Shown here: piece after piece, positions 1 through 6,869 of the stretch
How the letters are laid out: the number at the start of each line of letters is the position of its first letter
Numbering within the stretch: position 1 is the stretch's first letter
Assembly (NCBI GenBank): GCA_036822015.1
Contig: DAISIL010000084.1
Location: 1-9,445 of the forward strand
From: DAISIL01 sp036822015
GTDB lineage: Bacteria > Bacteroidota > Bacteroidia > Cytophagales > Bernardetiaceae
DNA length: 9,445 nt
Direction: 5' to 3'
The notes under the pieces: model-generated
What the model was told of the DNA's origin: nothing
The model's database searches: none
What the model saw: only the letters and a program-made list of their open reading frames with translations
Translations under genes and position numbers: made by a program

Positions 1-1982
1 ATGTAAAAGCCAAACAGTCGTTTTGAAATTCCGTATCTGTCTGCCAACCGTTGTTGGGATGTAAAAATTGATCTCGGTCGTTGAGCCAGGTGGCATCAAA
101 GCAATGACGGGCGGTAAAATACATCGAAACAGGTATCAGATTTTCCGCAACAATTCTTATTGCTCCACCGCGAGCCATAGGTTTAATTTTAATAAATACT
201 TTTGCCTGATTTTGNNNNNNNNNNAAAATCAGGTGGATAATTTGATAGCAAGCCGACATAATGGTTTGAATCAGATTGATATTTTACAAACCACTTATTT
301 ATACTTTTTGGCAAATTACCATAAAAGTTTTTAACTCCTGAATAATTGCCGTTTTTGTCATAAACATCGGTTGATATGGTATCTATTTTTGATTTGTTTG
401 AGGTATCCCATAGCGTAAAGCCAATGGGAAATTTACCTTTTACGTTATCGAAAGTTTCAGCAGGCACGATAAAGCCGCTCACGTATTGGGCCAAAAAGAA
501 GTCTTTGAACTTTTTGAAGTTCGAGCCATTGACAAATTTTAGTTTTGAGAACTGCCCTAAAATGCAGCCTTGTAATTTTTCATAGATATTTGCCATAAAC
601 AAAGCAAATATTTCGTTGGTGGCTGTTCCTATTTTGGGCTTGAAGTAGTCGTTGATTTTGAAGTTCGTCGTTACCCCTGCTTTGTTTTCACCTGTTCCCG
701 TAACAGTTTTGGCTGTTGTTGCCTCCGCATAGGGCGGATTGATATAAATGACTAATTTTTTACGTTTTTCGGGGTCGTTGATGATGTCTTGCAGGCTTTG
801 GGGGAGTTTGGTGAAGTCATCATTCAAAAAATCAAACTGAAAGACGTGATTTTTTAGAAGGTTGGCCCCGTGGTCTATGCGTTCGTGCATGACGTTTACG
901 TCTGCCATATCGAGTGTGCTGGCGTAAATGTTGTATTTGTTGGTCAGTCCGGCCAGGAGATTGCCCGTTCCTGCGGCACAATCCCAGATGTAGTATTCTT
1001 CTTGCCAGTTTTCGCCCAAATAATCGGTGAGGTATTTTTGGGAGCGTTCGACCCAAATACGCGGGGTAAAAAATGCGCCCTTACGTTCCCTGATGTCCTG
1101 CGGAACGAGTAAATCTCTTCGCTCGATGATGTAATCTTGAAAGGCTGCCAGGGGTGGGCGCTTGTAGAGCTTCCAAAACTGGGAATAGATTTCTTTGTTT
1201 TTGATCTGGATCGCTGCATCAAACATTTGTTTGATGTTTTCTTTGGCAATTTTGTAGCCTTGATTTTGAAAAACGACAAACAAGTTATCCCTGATGCTCG
1301 TATCATCGGCGATACTGGGCGTATCCTGGTCATCCACAAAAAGATCCGCCAAATAGAAATCGCTATCAAAAATGTTGGCTTTCTTGAGGTCGTCCCAGTT
1401 TACGTCAATGACAGGCTTAACCGTCTCCATCCAACGCAAGTAGATAGCAATAAAGTTGTTTTTGTCAATTTTTATTTTACTGGTCGTTGTGGCATTGGCG
1501 ATGTTGTTTTTAATAAAATTTTTGAGTTCTTTTTCGTCTTTTTGATAATCAAAAACATAGGTATTTTTTTTGAGTGTCTGCTCGATTCGCTCTTTGATGA
1601 GCCGAAACTCTTTGGTTTCGTGGTTGCTGGGGGTTACGTTCCAATTAAAATCGTTGAGGTAAAAAATATCCTGTACGTCGATGTAAGGCACAAAGGCAAT
1701 CTTTTTAAAATCGAAAGCTCCCAAAAAAGCAGGAGGCAGGGTTTTATCAAAGGTTCGCGCTTTACCGATAGTCAGGATCAGTTGGACAAACATCGTCGGG
1801 ATGTCAAAATCACCCGTTTTGGCTTCTGCCCACAAGAGGGGCGTTCTTCCAAACAAATGATCTTGTTTTGGAAAAACGGTAAAGTCGATATTTCCCAAAA
1901 TTTCGGTGGTATCAAATGGCGTAAACCAGTCTGCCCCGACTTTATTTTTTAGTTCTTCTTCGCGTATGTTGCTATATTTCAT
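1..1982 (-). CDS. Type IIG-like restriction enzyme/N6-adenine methyltransferase, 3' end beyond window and interrupted by assembly gap
   Basis: Predicted bifunctional restriction-modification enzyme that methylates adenine with S-adenosylmethionine and probably also cuts DNA. Seen: 586 residues from the ATG at 1980-1982 to the gap, with a motif-X-like segment KGAFFTPR at 301-308, the SAM-binding motif DCAAGTGN at 334-341 and the catalytic NPPY at 415-418. Near the N-terminus, E52-A-K54 preceded by D33 and D41 looks like a PD-(D/E)XK nuclease core. Left of the gap (214 down to 1) the same strand is open for 71 more codons in one frame and contains ATWLNDRDQFL, which I recall as typical of the C-terminal half of these Bacteroidota proteins; the gene therefore continues off the left edge. 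The family is usually around 1000 residues. It lies 132 bp downstream of a stand-alone methylase, as in Eco57I-like systems. The gene is AT-rich, suggesting transfer. The methylase assignment is firm; the nuclease is inferred. Confidence 0.85.
215..224. other. Assembly gap of 10 N inside the Type IIG-like gene
   Basis: Ten Ns split the gene. The flanks are inverted copies: GCCTGATTTTG ends at 214 and AAAATCAGG begins at 225. The minus-strand reading frame on the right ends ...P-D-F at 225, and the open frame on the left starts with CAA at 214, so the true gap length must be a multiple of 3. Ten is therefore a placeholder. Joining the flanks with no missing bases restores a continuous frame reading P-D-F-Q-N-Q-A. 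Confidence 0.9.
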
Positions 1983-2009
1983 TTGTTACTTGTCTTTTTG
2001 TGTTTGCAA

Positions 2010-2040
2010 TAAAAATAAGCCTTCTTTCGGACTTGGGCAA
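2010..2040 (-). promoter_or_regulatory. Candidate promoter for the Type IIG-like gene
   Basis: On the minus strand, TTG (2038-2040), a 20-nt spacer and TATTTTTA (2010-2017) approximate the Bacteroidota TTTG / TAnnTTTG pattern. The last base of the -7 box deviates. The box lies 27 nt upstream of the ATG at 1982, inside the 132-bp spacer after the methylase gene. The spacer is A/T-rich, so a chance match is quite possible. If real, the RM gene can be expressed separately from the methylase. Confidence 0.3.
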
Positions 2041-2114
2041 GAAATGGCGGATAATATTTTTTTAGGGGGAGGGCAAAGTTTATATGCACAAAGGTTGTCA
2101 TTACATCCATCAGG

Positions 2115-3632
2115 TTAGCGTTTTTTTTGCATCGGCTTTACGATCATAAATTCTCCCAAGACTTTTTTGTTGTAGGCTTTCCATCCACCCCGAAAATCAC
2201 GACTAGAAACCGCAATAAAATCAGCCAATCGCTGTGAGTTGAGTTGGGACAACAAAAAATTATAATCTCCTGCATACTTTATGCAATACCCTGAATAAAA
2301 CGTACAGGCTTCATTTTCCACCAAAACAAAATTGGGTTTGTTGTTCATGGGAGAAAACAAAATTTTCTTACCAAAACTTGTATCCAAGCCTTGACTTCTC
2401 CCAAAGGCATACCAGGCCACCTTATTGGCTTTCCCGTTGTCTCGTTTGTCTAGCTCACCTCTTACGCTCAAAAGATAGTCATAAGCCCGTGGGAATTGTT
2501 CTTTTAGGGTTTCTTCGGGGATGATTTTATGCTTTCCCTTCATTTTTTGGTAGGGAAATAGGATATACTGGCTAATTTTGTCTGTGCTGCTTTTGAGTTT
2601 AGAGGCTTTAATGATCGGCTTTAAGATGGCTTTTTCTAGCTTTATCAAACCTTTGAAGTGCGTTTGTGCCAAGACCAGGTCGGGTTCATGGGCAAGTGCT
2701 TGTACCGAAAAAATATAGGCTTTATCGCAAAGCGTCGTAATACCTACATGAATATCACAAATTTCTTTCAATTTTACTAAGCCTGTAAGGTCTTGCAGGT
2801 TTTGGTTCACAGAAAGTCGCCAAATTTTTTGGTCTTTTATTTCCCTAAAACTTATCTGCCTATTTTCAAATTCCATTTCTGTTTGGGCTTGCTCAAAGAT
2901 AAAGTTTTCGCGGGGCTGTTTCCCAAAAATGGTGATGGCACTGTAAGTCGTCGCCTTATCGAATAGCTGAATATCGCCATAGTTTGTGATTTTTATCAAG
3001 TGCTGACTATGGGCAAAATAAGCCCGCATAAATTTTGCTGTTTCGCTATAAAAAAATGTATTCGGTGTAATCAGTCCACAGATGCCGTTTTTGTCCAACA
3101 AAAAATTACACAATTCATAAAAAGCCATGTAGGCATCCGTCCCACCGCTTTTGCAAAATTTGTAAAGACGCTGTACAAAAACGCGCTCTGTTTCTTCCAG
3201 GTGTTGTATCCGGATGTAGGGGGGATTGCCTACGATAAAATCAAACTTTTGGGTATCGGTTTCAAGGATTTTTTGCAATGAATTACAGACCTGAATACGC
3301 CAATTTACGCTTATCCCCAAAGGCTTTATCCGTTCATTTAGATTTTTGAGACAACACGCGACGGCCTGCTCGTCTATGTCCCAGCCATAAATATTTTGTA
3401 AGTTTTCTTGTAGCTTTTCGCGGGGGGAACGCTCAATGATTTTTTCGGCTACTACCGTCAAGAAACGTCCATCGCCACAAGAGGGATCCAGGATTGTTTT
3501 TCCCAAAGCATTTGGCTCATCAAAACCAACATCGGCTAGTATTTTTTCTACCACAAAGCGAGGGGTATAAACTTGCCCCAGTAGTTTTTGATGATCGTAT
3601 GTTTTGGTACGTGAAGCCATTTGCAAAGACAT
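2115..3632 (-). CDS. Adenine-specific DNA methyltransferase, TaqI/Eco57I type
   Basis: Stand-alone N6-adenine DNA methyltransferase of the gamma class, expected to protect host DNA at the site cut by its partner. With the ATG at 3630-3632 it has 505 residues, close to the ~540 of M.Eco57I. Seen: motif X GQVYTPRF at 19-26, SAM motif I LDPSCGDGRFL at 48-58, a motif-II-like GWDID at about 83-87, and catalytic NPPY at 136-139. The remaining ~350 residues would hold the target-recognition region, as in M.TaqI. Start choice: the frame is open to an ATG at 3671, but that extension would run through a 9-bp hairpin stem and gives no recognisable protein. Another ATG lies at 3620. The motif-X position fits 3632 or 3620. 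The gene is AT-rich, unlike the cystathionine gene just upstream, and precedes the Type IIG-like gene on the same strand. Family is near certain; the target sequence cannot be read. Confidence 0.92.
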   Translation of the reverse strand: MSLQMASRTKTYDHQKLLGQVYTPRFVVEKILADVGFDEPNALGKTILDPSCGDGRFLTVVAEKIIERSPREKLQENLQNIYGWDIDEQAVACCLKNLNERIKPLGISVNWRIQVCNSLQKILETDTQKFDFIVGNPPYIRIQHLEETERVFVQRLYKFCKSGGTDAYMAFYELCNFLLDKNGICGLITPNTFFYSETAKFMRAYFAHSQHLIKITNYGDIQLFDKATTYSAITIFGKQPRENFIFEQAQTEMEFENRQISFREIKDQKIWRLSVNQNLQDLTGLVKLKEICDIHVGITTLCDKAYIFSVQALAHEPDLVLAQTHFKGLIKLEKAILKPIIKASKLKSSTDKISQYILFPYQKMKGKHKIIPEETLKEQFPRAYDYLLSVRGELDKRDNGKANKVAWYAFGRSQGLDTSFGKKILFSPMNNKPNFVLVENEACTFYSGYCIKYAGDYNFLLSQLNSQRLADFIAVSSRDFRGGWKAYNKKVLGEFMIVKPMQKKR

Positions 3633-3638
3633 TTTTTT

Positions 3639-3668
3639 ATCGTCGCCCACCCGAGGACAGGCGACGAT
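3639..3668 (-). repeat. Hairpin (9-bp inverted repeat) just upstream of the methylase start
   Basis: ATCGTCGCC (3639-3647) and GGCGACGAT (3660-3668) are perfect inverted copies around a 12-nt loop. Read on the transcribed minus strand, the hairpin is followed by a run of seven A and then the ATG at 3632. It lies between the stop of the cystathionine-family gene and the methylase. A U-tract after the hairpin is missing in both directions, so it is not a canonical intrinsic terminator. Its position over the likely ribosome-loading region suggests a translational or RNA-stability role, or it may mark the cassette boundary. Confidence 0.6.
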
Positions 3669-3695
3669 CACCTACGCATACGCTACGGAGATGCT

Positions 3696-4853
3696 CTAGC
3701 CCAGGGCCTGCTCCAGGTCAGCGATCAGATCATCGACATCTTCGATGCCTACGCTCAGGCGGATCAGGGAATCGGTCAGCCCCACTTTTTGGCGGGCTTC
3801 TCGGGGGATGCTGGCATGAGTCATGGAGGCAGGGTGTCCGGCCAGGGATTCTACCCCTCCCAGAGACTCGGCCAGGGCAAAGAGTCGAAAGCGTTCCAGG
3901 ACGGCTACGGTATCCTCGAGGCGGTCGCCTTTGAGGGTAAAGGAGAGCATCCCCCCAAAGTCGCGCATCTGCTTGGCGGCGATGGCGTGTCCTTCGTGAT
4001 CGGGGAGGCTGGGATGATAGAGGCGGTCGATGCGGGGATGGTTACGGAGATAGTCCGTGATGCGTCGGGCGTTCTGACAGTGGGCTTGCATCCGCAGGTG
4101 CAGCGTCTTGATGCCACGCAAGACCAGGAAGCAATCCTGGGGTCCCGGCACAGCACCGCAGGCGTTTTGGAGGAAGAAGAGCTGCTGGGCCGTCGCGTCG
4201 TCGCTCGTGATGATGGCTCCCATGACGGTATCGGAGTGTCCACCGAGATATTTGGTTACCGAGTGCATCACCAAATCGGCACCGAGGGATAAGGGCTGCT
4301 GGAGGTAAGGTGTCGCGAAGGTGTTATCGACGGCCAGGTATGCCCCGGCAGCTTTGGCGATCTTGGAGAGGGCGGCGATGTCGATGACCTTCATCAGGGG
4401 GTTGGTGGGTGTCTCGGCCCATATCAGGCGGGTATCCTCCGTAACGGCGGCTTCTACCTGGGCAAGGTCTTGCATCCCCACAAACTTAAAGATAATCCCA
4501 AAATCAGCAAAGACTTTGGTGAAGATACGATACGTTCCGCCGTAGAGGTCGTCCGTTGCGATGACTTCATCCCCTGGCTTGAGTAGCTTCAAGATCGCAT
4601 CAATGGCAGCCATACCGGAGCCAAAAGTAAGTCCGTATTTGCCGCCCTCCAAGGCTGCCAGGCTGGCCTCGAGGGCATGACGGGTGGGGTTTTGGGTGCG
4701 GGCATACTCGTAGCCTTTGTGCTTGCCCGGTGAGGCTTGTACGTAAGTAGAGGTCTGATAGATGGGGGTCATGATCGCGCCCGTCGTGGGGTCAGGCGTA
4801 ACGCCGGCATGAACGGCAAGGGTAGCAAACTTACGGTCGGTGGTGTGTGCCAT
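3696..4853 (-). CDS. metB: Cystathionine gamma-synthase / gamma-lyase family PLP enzyme
   Basis: Cytosolic PLP-dependent enzyme of the Cys/Met metabolism family, which joins an activated homoserine ester to cysteine (synthase) or cleaves cystathionine (lyase). The 385 residues match the usual length. Seen: YARTQNPTR at 50-58, the cofactor-phosphate segment FGSGMAAID at 77-85, DLYGGTY at 102-108, the PLP-ring aspartate in AVDNT (D176), the Schiff-base lysine K201 in SVTKYLGGHSD, and the C-terminal SLGGVESLAGHPASMTH. Synthase and gamma-lyase share these features and the active-site glutamate, so the exact reaction is not settled by sequence; O-acetylhomoserine sulfhydrylase is less likely given the length. 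The ATG lies 6 nt after the purA stop, which points to co-transcription and perhaps translational coupling. It is GC-rich and core-like. Confidence 0.92.
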   Translation of the reverse strand: MAHTTDRKFATLAVHAGVTPDPTTGAIMTPIYQTSTYVQASPGKHKGYEYARTQNPTRHALEASLAALEGGKYGLTFGSGMAAIDAILKLLKPGDEVIATDDLYGGTYRIFTKVFADFGIIFKFVGMQDLAQVEAAVTEDTRLIWAETPTNPLMKVIDIAALSKIAKAAGAYLAVDNTFATPYLQQPLSLGADLVMHSVTKYLGGHSDTVMGAIITSDDATAQQLFFLQNACGAVPGPQDCFLVLRGIKTLHLRMQAHCQNARRITDYLRNHPRIDRLYHPSLPDHEGHAIAAKQMRDFGGMLSFTLKGDRLEDTVAVLERFRLFALAESLGGVESLAGHPASMTHASIPREARQKVGLTDSLIRLSVGIEDVDDLIADLEQALG

Positions 4854-4859
4854 GAGGGT

Positions 4860-6146
4860 TTAGGGTTGATGGCGGAGCAGGGTGGCTTCTCGCTCGGGGC
4901 CATAAGAGATGCCCACAATCGGTACGCGGAGTTGCTCCTCGAGGAAGTTGATGTATTGGATGACCTCAAAGGGGAGGTCTTCGATACTGTCGATGTGTTG
5001 GGGCAGGCTTTTCCAGCCCTTGAAGGTTTTGTAGAGCGGTTCGATCTCGGGATCGGAGAGATCAAAGGGTACTTGATCGGTGTAGCGTCCGTCGGGGTAG
5101 CGATAGTGGGTACATACCTGGATGGTATCGAATCCGGTCAGGACATCAATTTTCATCATAAAAAGCTGGGTAACGCCATTGAGCCAGATGGCGTATTTGA
5201 GGGCCGGCAGGTCGAGCCATCCGCAGCGGCGGGGTCGTCCGGTGGTGGCCCCAAACTCGTGTCCGGCGGCGCGGAGCCGCTCCCCCGTCTGGTCGTGTAG
5301 TTCGGTCGGGAAGGGGCCACTGCCCACGCGGGTACAGTAGGCTTTGAAGATACCAAAGACCTCTTCGATCTGGCGAGGGGGCATCCCGAGTCCGGTACAC
5401 GCGCCCGCAACAGAGGTGCTAGAACTGGTTACGAAGGGAAAAGAACCAAAATCTACATCCAGGAGCGTCCCCTGTGCGCCTTCGGCAAGGATTTTTTGGT
5501 TGAGGGCAACGGCTTCCTGCAAGAGGTACTCGGTATCTGCCATCGGAAAATCCACAAAAAAACGGACGGCTTTCCAGAAGTCCGCTTCTTGCTCGGCCAG
5601 AGGAAAATCACTGGTATCCATCTCGGGATAGAGCCGCGATACGATGGCCAGGTGCTTGTCTTTGAGTGCCTGATAGAGGTTCGCAAAATCGGGACTGGAC
5701 AGATCACCTACCCGCAGTCCTGTGCGTCCGTACTTGTCCTGGTAGGCAGGGCCGATGCCTTTGAGCGTCGATCCGATTTTGTCCGCGCCTTTGTCCTGCT
5801 CCAGTACCCGATCAAGGAGGCGATGGGTAGGCAGGATCAAATGCGCCTTTCGGGAAAGCGTGAGGTTATCGCGCACCGAAAGCCCGAGGTCTTGGAGAGC
5901 CGTGATTTCTTTGTGGAGGGCGATCAGATCGAGTACCATGCCATTCCCGATCAGGTTTTGGATTTGGGGATGAAAGATACCCGACGGAATTTGATGCAAG
6001 ACGTGCTTGCGTTCCCCGATCACGAGGGTATGCCCGGCATTGGGGCCGCCCTGAAATCGGGCAACGGTCTCGTAGCGTGGTGCCAAAAAATCGACTACTT
6101 TGCCTTTTCCTTCATCACCCCATTGCAAACCCAATAGTACATCCAT
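4860..6146 (-). CDS. purA: Adenylosuccinate synthetase
   Basis: Catalyses GTP-dependent condensation of IMP with aspartate to adenylosuccinate, the first committed step to AMP, in the cytosol. The 428 residues match the family. Seen: the P-loop-like GDEGKGK at 10-16 with the catalytic aspartate D11, NAGHT at 36-40 with the catalytic histidine H39, STLKGIGPAY at 126-135, EGAQGTLLDVDFGSFPFVTSS at 222-242, TGRPRRCGWLD at 302-312 (aspartate/IMP loop), KIDVL at 332-336 (guanine recognition) and SYGPER near the C-terminus. The start at 6146 gives MDVLLGLQWGDEGKGK, which places the motif at its normal distance. It lies 13 nt downstream of the basic hypothetical gene and 6 nt upstream of the cystathionine gene, so the three probably form one operon. 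No promoter is visible directly upstream. Confidence 0.98.
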   Translation of the reverse strand: MDVLLGLQWGDEGKGKVVDFLAPRYETVARFQGGPNAGHTLVIGERKHVLHQIPSGIFHPQIQNLIGNGMVLDLIALHKEITALQDLGLSVRDNLTLSRKAHLILPTHRLLDRVLEQDKGADKIGSTLKGIGPAYQDKYGRTGLRVGDLSSPDFANLYQALKDKHLAIVSRLYPEMDTSDFPLAEQEADFWKAVRFFVDFPMADTEYLLQEAVALNQKILAEGAQGTLLDVDFGSFPFVTSSSTSVAGACTGLGMPPRQIEEVFGIFKAYCTRVGSGPFPTELHDQTGERLRAAGHEFGATTGRPRRCGWLDLPALKYAIWLNGVTQLFMMKIDVLTGFDTIQVCTHYRYPDGRYTDQVPFDLSDPEIEPLYKTFKGWKSLPQHIDSIEDLPFEVIQYINFLEEQLRVPIVGISYGPEREATLLRHQP

Positions 6147-6159
6147 GCAGTTTTATTGT

Positions 6160-6777
6160 TTACTTATTTCGGCGGTTGTTGTTTCTACGGGTTTTGCGGG
6201 CGATGCGTTTGCGGTTGCGCTCGCGCTTGAGGGCTTCGTGTCCGGGTTCGATGTAGCCTTTTTTTCGGCTTTCGGTGGGTGCAGTTTCGCCTGGCTCCAG
6301 GAGCTTGACCTGGATCACTTGCTTTTTTTCATCCCGAATGTAATGAACCCCCTGATCGTCGTACTGTTTGAAGAGGATCGTTCCGCGTTCGGAGTGAATA
6401 CCGATAATACCTTTGAAGTCGTCCTTGTTGGGCAGCTCGTCCAGGATCATTTTTTCATCAATGACGACCACGGGGTCGTTAGGCGCAAAGTATCCAGCAG
6501 GTAGGCAGGCGATGCGGGGACGGCCTTTGGTCGCATAAATGAACTCGGCATAGTGCTGTACCAGTTCATCTTCGGTATCGGAGGCTTCGGTCGTGGACAT
6601 ATTGTACGACTTGCTGTATGCCTTATGGATCGGGCGCGGCTCAAACACAGGGATACCCGTTTGGGCAGAGACCTCGCTCAACTTTTTTTTCTTTTCTTCA
6701 GGGCTAAGGCCACCCAAGTCCACGGATGCATAATTTTTGTGGGAACTACCGCCAAACAGTTTTTGGAAAAAATTCAT
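6160..6777 (-). CDS. Unrecognised protein with strongly basic C-terminal tail, first gene of the purA operon
   Basis: I do not recognise this 205-residue protein. It has no signal peptide, membrane segment or known motif that I can see. The N-terminus MNFFQKLFGG is amphipathic; a lysine cluster lies at 29-32; residues ~70-160 alternate hydrophobic strands and acidic turns and could be a small folded domain. From about 171 the tail is dense in Arg/Lys/Asn (for example KRERNRKRIARKTRRNNNRR at 184-203), suggesting binding to RNA, DNA or the ribosome. The frame is open upstream to 6966, but that extension lies antisense to purC and past the promoter. The ATG at 6777 follows a perfect -7 box with a ~25-nt leader, so it is the chosen start. 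It is followed by purA after 13 nt. Confidence 0.8.
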   Translation of the reverse strand: MNFFQKLFGGSSHKNYASVDLGGLSPEEKKKKLSEVSAQTGIPVFEPRPIHKAYSKSYNMSTTEASDTEDELVQHYAEFIYATKGRPRIACLPAGYFAPNDPVVVIDEKMILDELPNKDDFKGIIGIHSERGTILFKQYDDQGVHYIRDEKKQVIQVKLLEPGETAPTESRKKGYIEPGHEALKRERNRKRIARKTRRNNNRRNK

Positions 6778-6807
6778 AAAAAACAGGTTGATCTTTTTTT
6801 GAAAATA

Positions 6808-6836
6808 CAAAAGTACAACTTTTTCGGAAAGCAAAA
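6808..6836 (-). promoter_or_regulatory. Promoter of the hypothetical-purA-metB operon
   Basis: On the minus strand TACTTTTG (6808-6815) matches the Bacteroidota -7 consensus TAnnTTTG exactly. A TTTTG at 6832-6836 gives a possible -33 element at 16 nt spacing, slightly short. Transcription would begin near 6802, leaving a leader of about 25 nt before the ATG at 6777. This is the only convincing promoter for the three genes downstream. Confidence 0.65.
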
Positions 6837-6856
6837 CAGTTTCGTGGCTTTCGTTG

Positions 6857-6864
6857 TACCTTTG
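6857..6864 (+). promoter_or_regulatory. purC promoter -7 box, giving a leaderless or near-leaderless mRNA
   Basis: TACCTTTG matches TAnnTTTG exactly and ends only 5 nt before the purC ATG at 6870. In Bacteroidota promoters transcription starts a few bases past this box, so the start would fall at or next to the ATG. No clear TTTG -33 element is present at the usual distance. Confidence 0.6.
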
Positions 6865-6869
6865 CGGGT

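Larger units (their letters stand above)
6808..6864. repeat. Inverted repeat containing both divergent -7 boxes
   Basis: CAAAAGTACAAC (6808-6819) and GTTGTACCTTTG (6853-6864) are inverted copies matching at 11 of 12 positions, separated by 33 nt. Each arm carries the -7 box of one of the two opposing promoters plus a shared GTTG just upstream of it. The symmetry could be simple promoter likeness or a site for a shared regulator. Confidence 0.6.

Noticed and set aside
201..233. Inverted copies around the N gap as ends of an insertion sequence
   Set aside because: The arms are only 9-10 bp, the coding frame continues across them, and there is no transposase; an assembly break at a palindrome explains them better.
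1137..1952. 271-codon open frame on the plus strand opposite the Type IIG-like gene
   Set aside because: It lies entirely antisense to a gene with clear methylase motifs and gives no recognisable protein; it is a shadow of the AT-rich coding strand.
3639..3668. Hairpin as an intrinsic terminator of the metB transcript
   Set aside because: On the transcribed strand it is followed by a run of A, not T, so the required U-tract is missing.
3633..3671. Upstream ATG at 3671 for the methylase
   Set aside because: The 13 extra codons pass through the hairpin stem and add nothing family-like; the ATG at 3632 or 3620 is more plausible.
3621..4292. 223-codon plus-strand open frame spanning the methylase start and the cystathionine gene
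   Set aside because: Antisense to two well-supported genes, crosses the hairpin, and has no family-like sequence.
5496..6137. 213-codon plus-strand open frame opposite purA, and similar ones at 4737-5300
   Set aside because: Antisense to purA with all motifs intact; long antisense frames are expected in GC-rich coding DNA.
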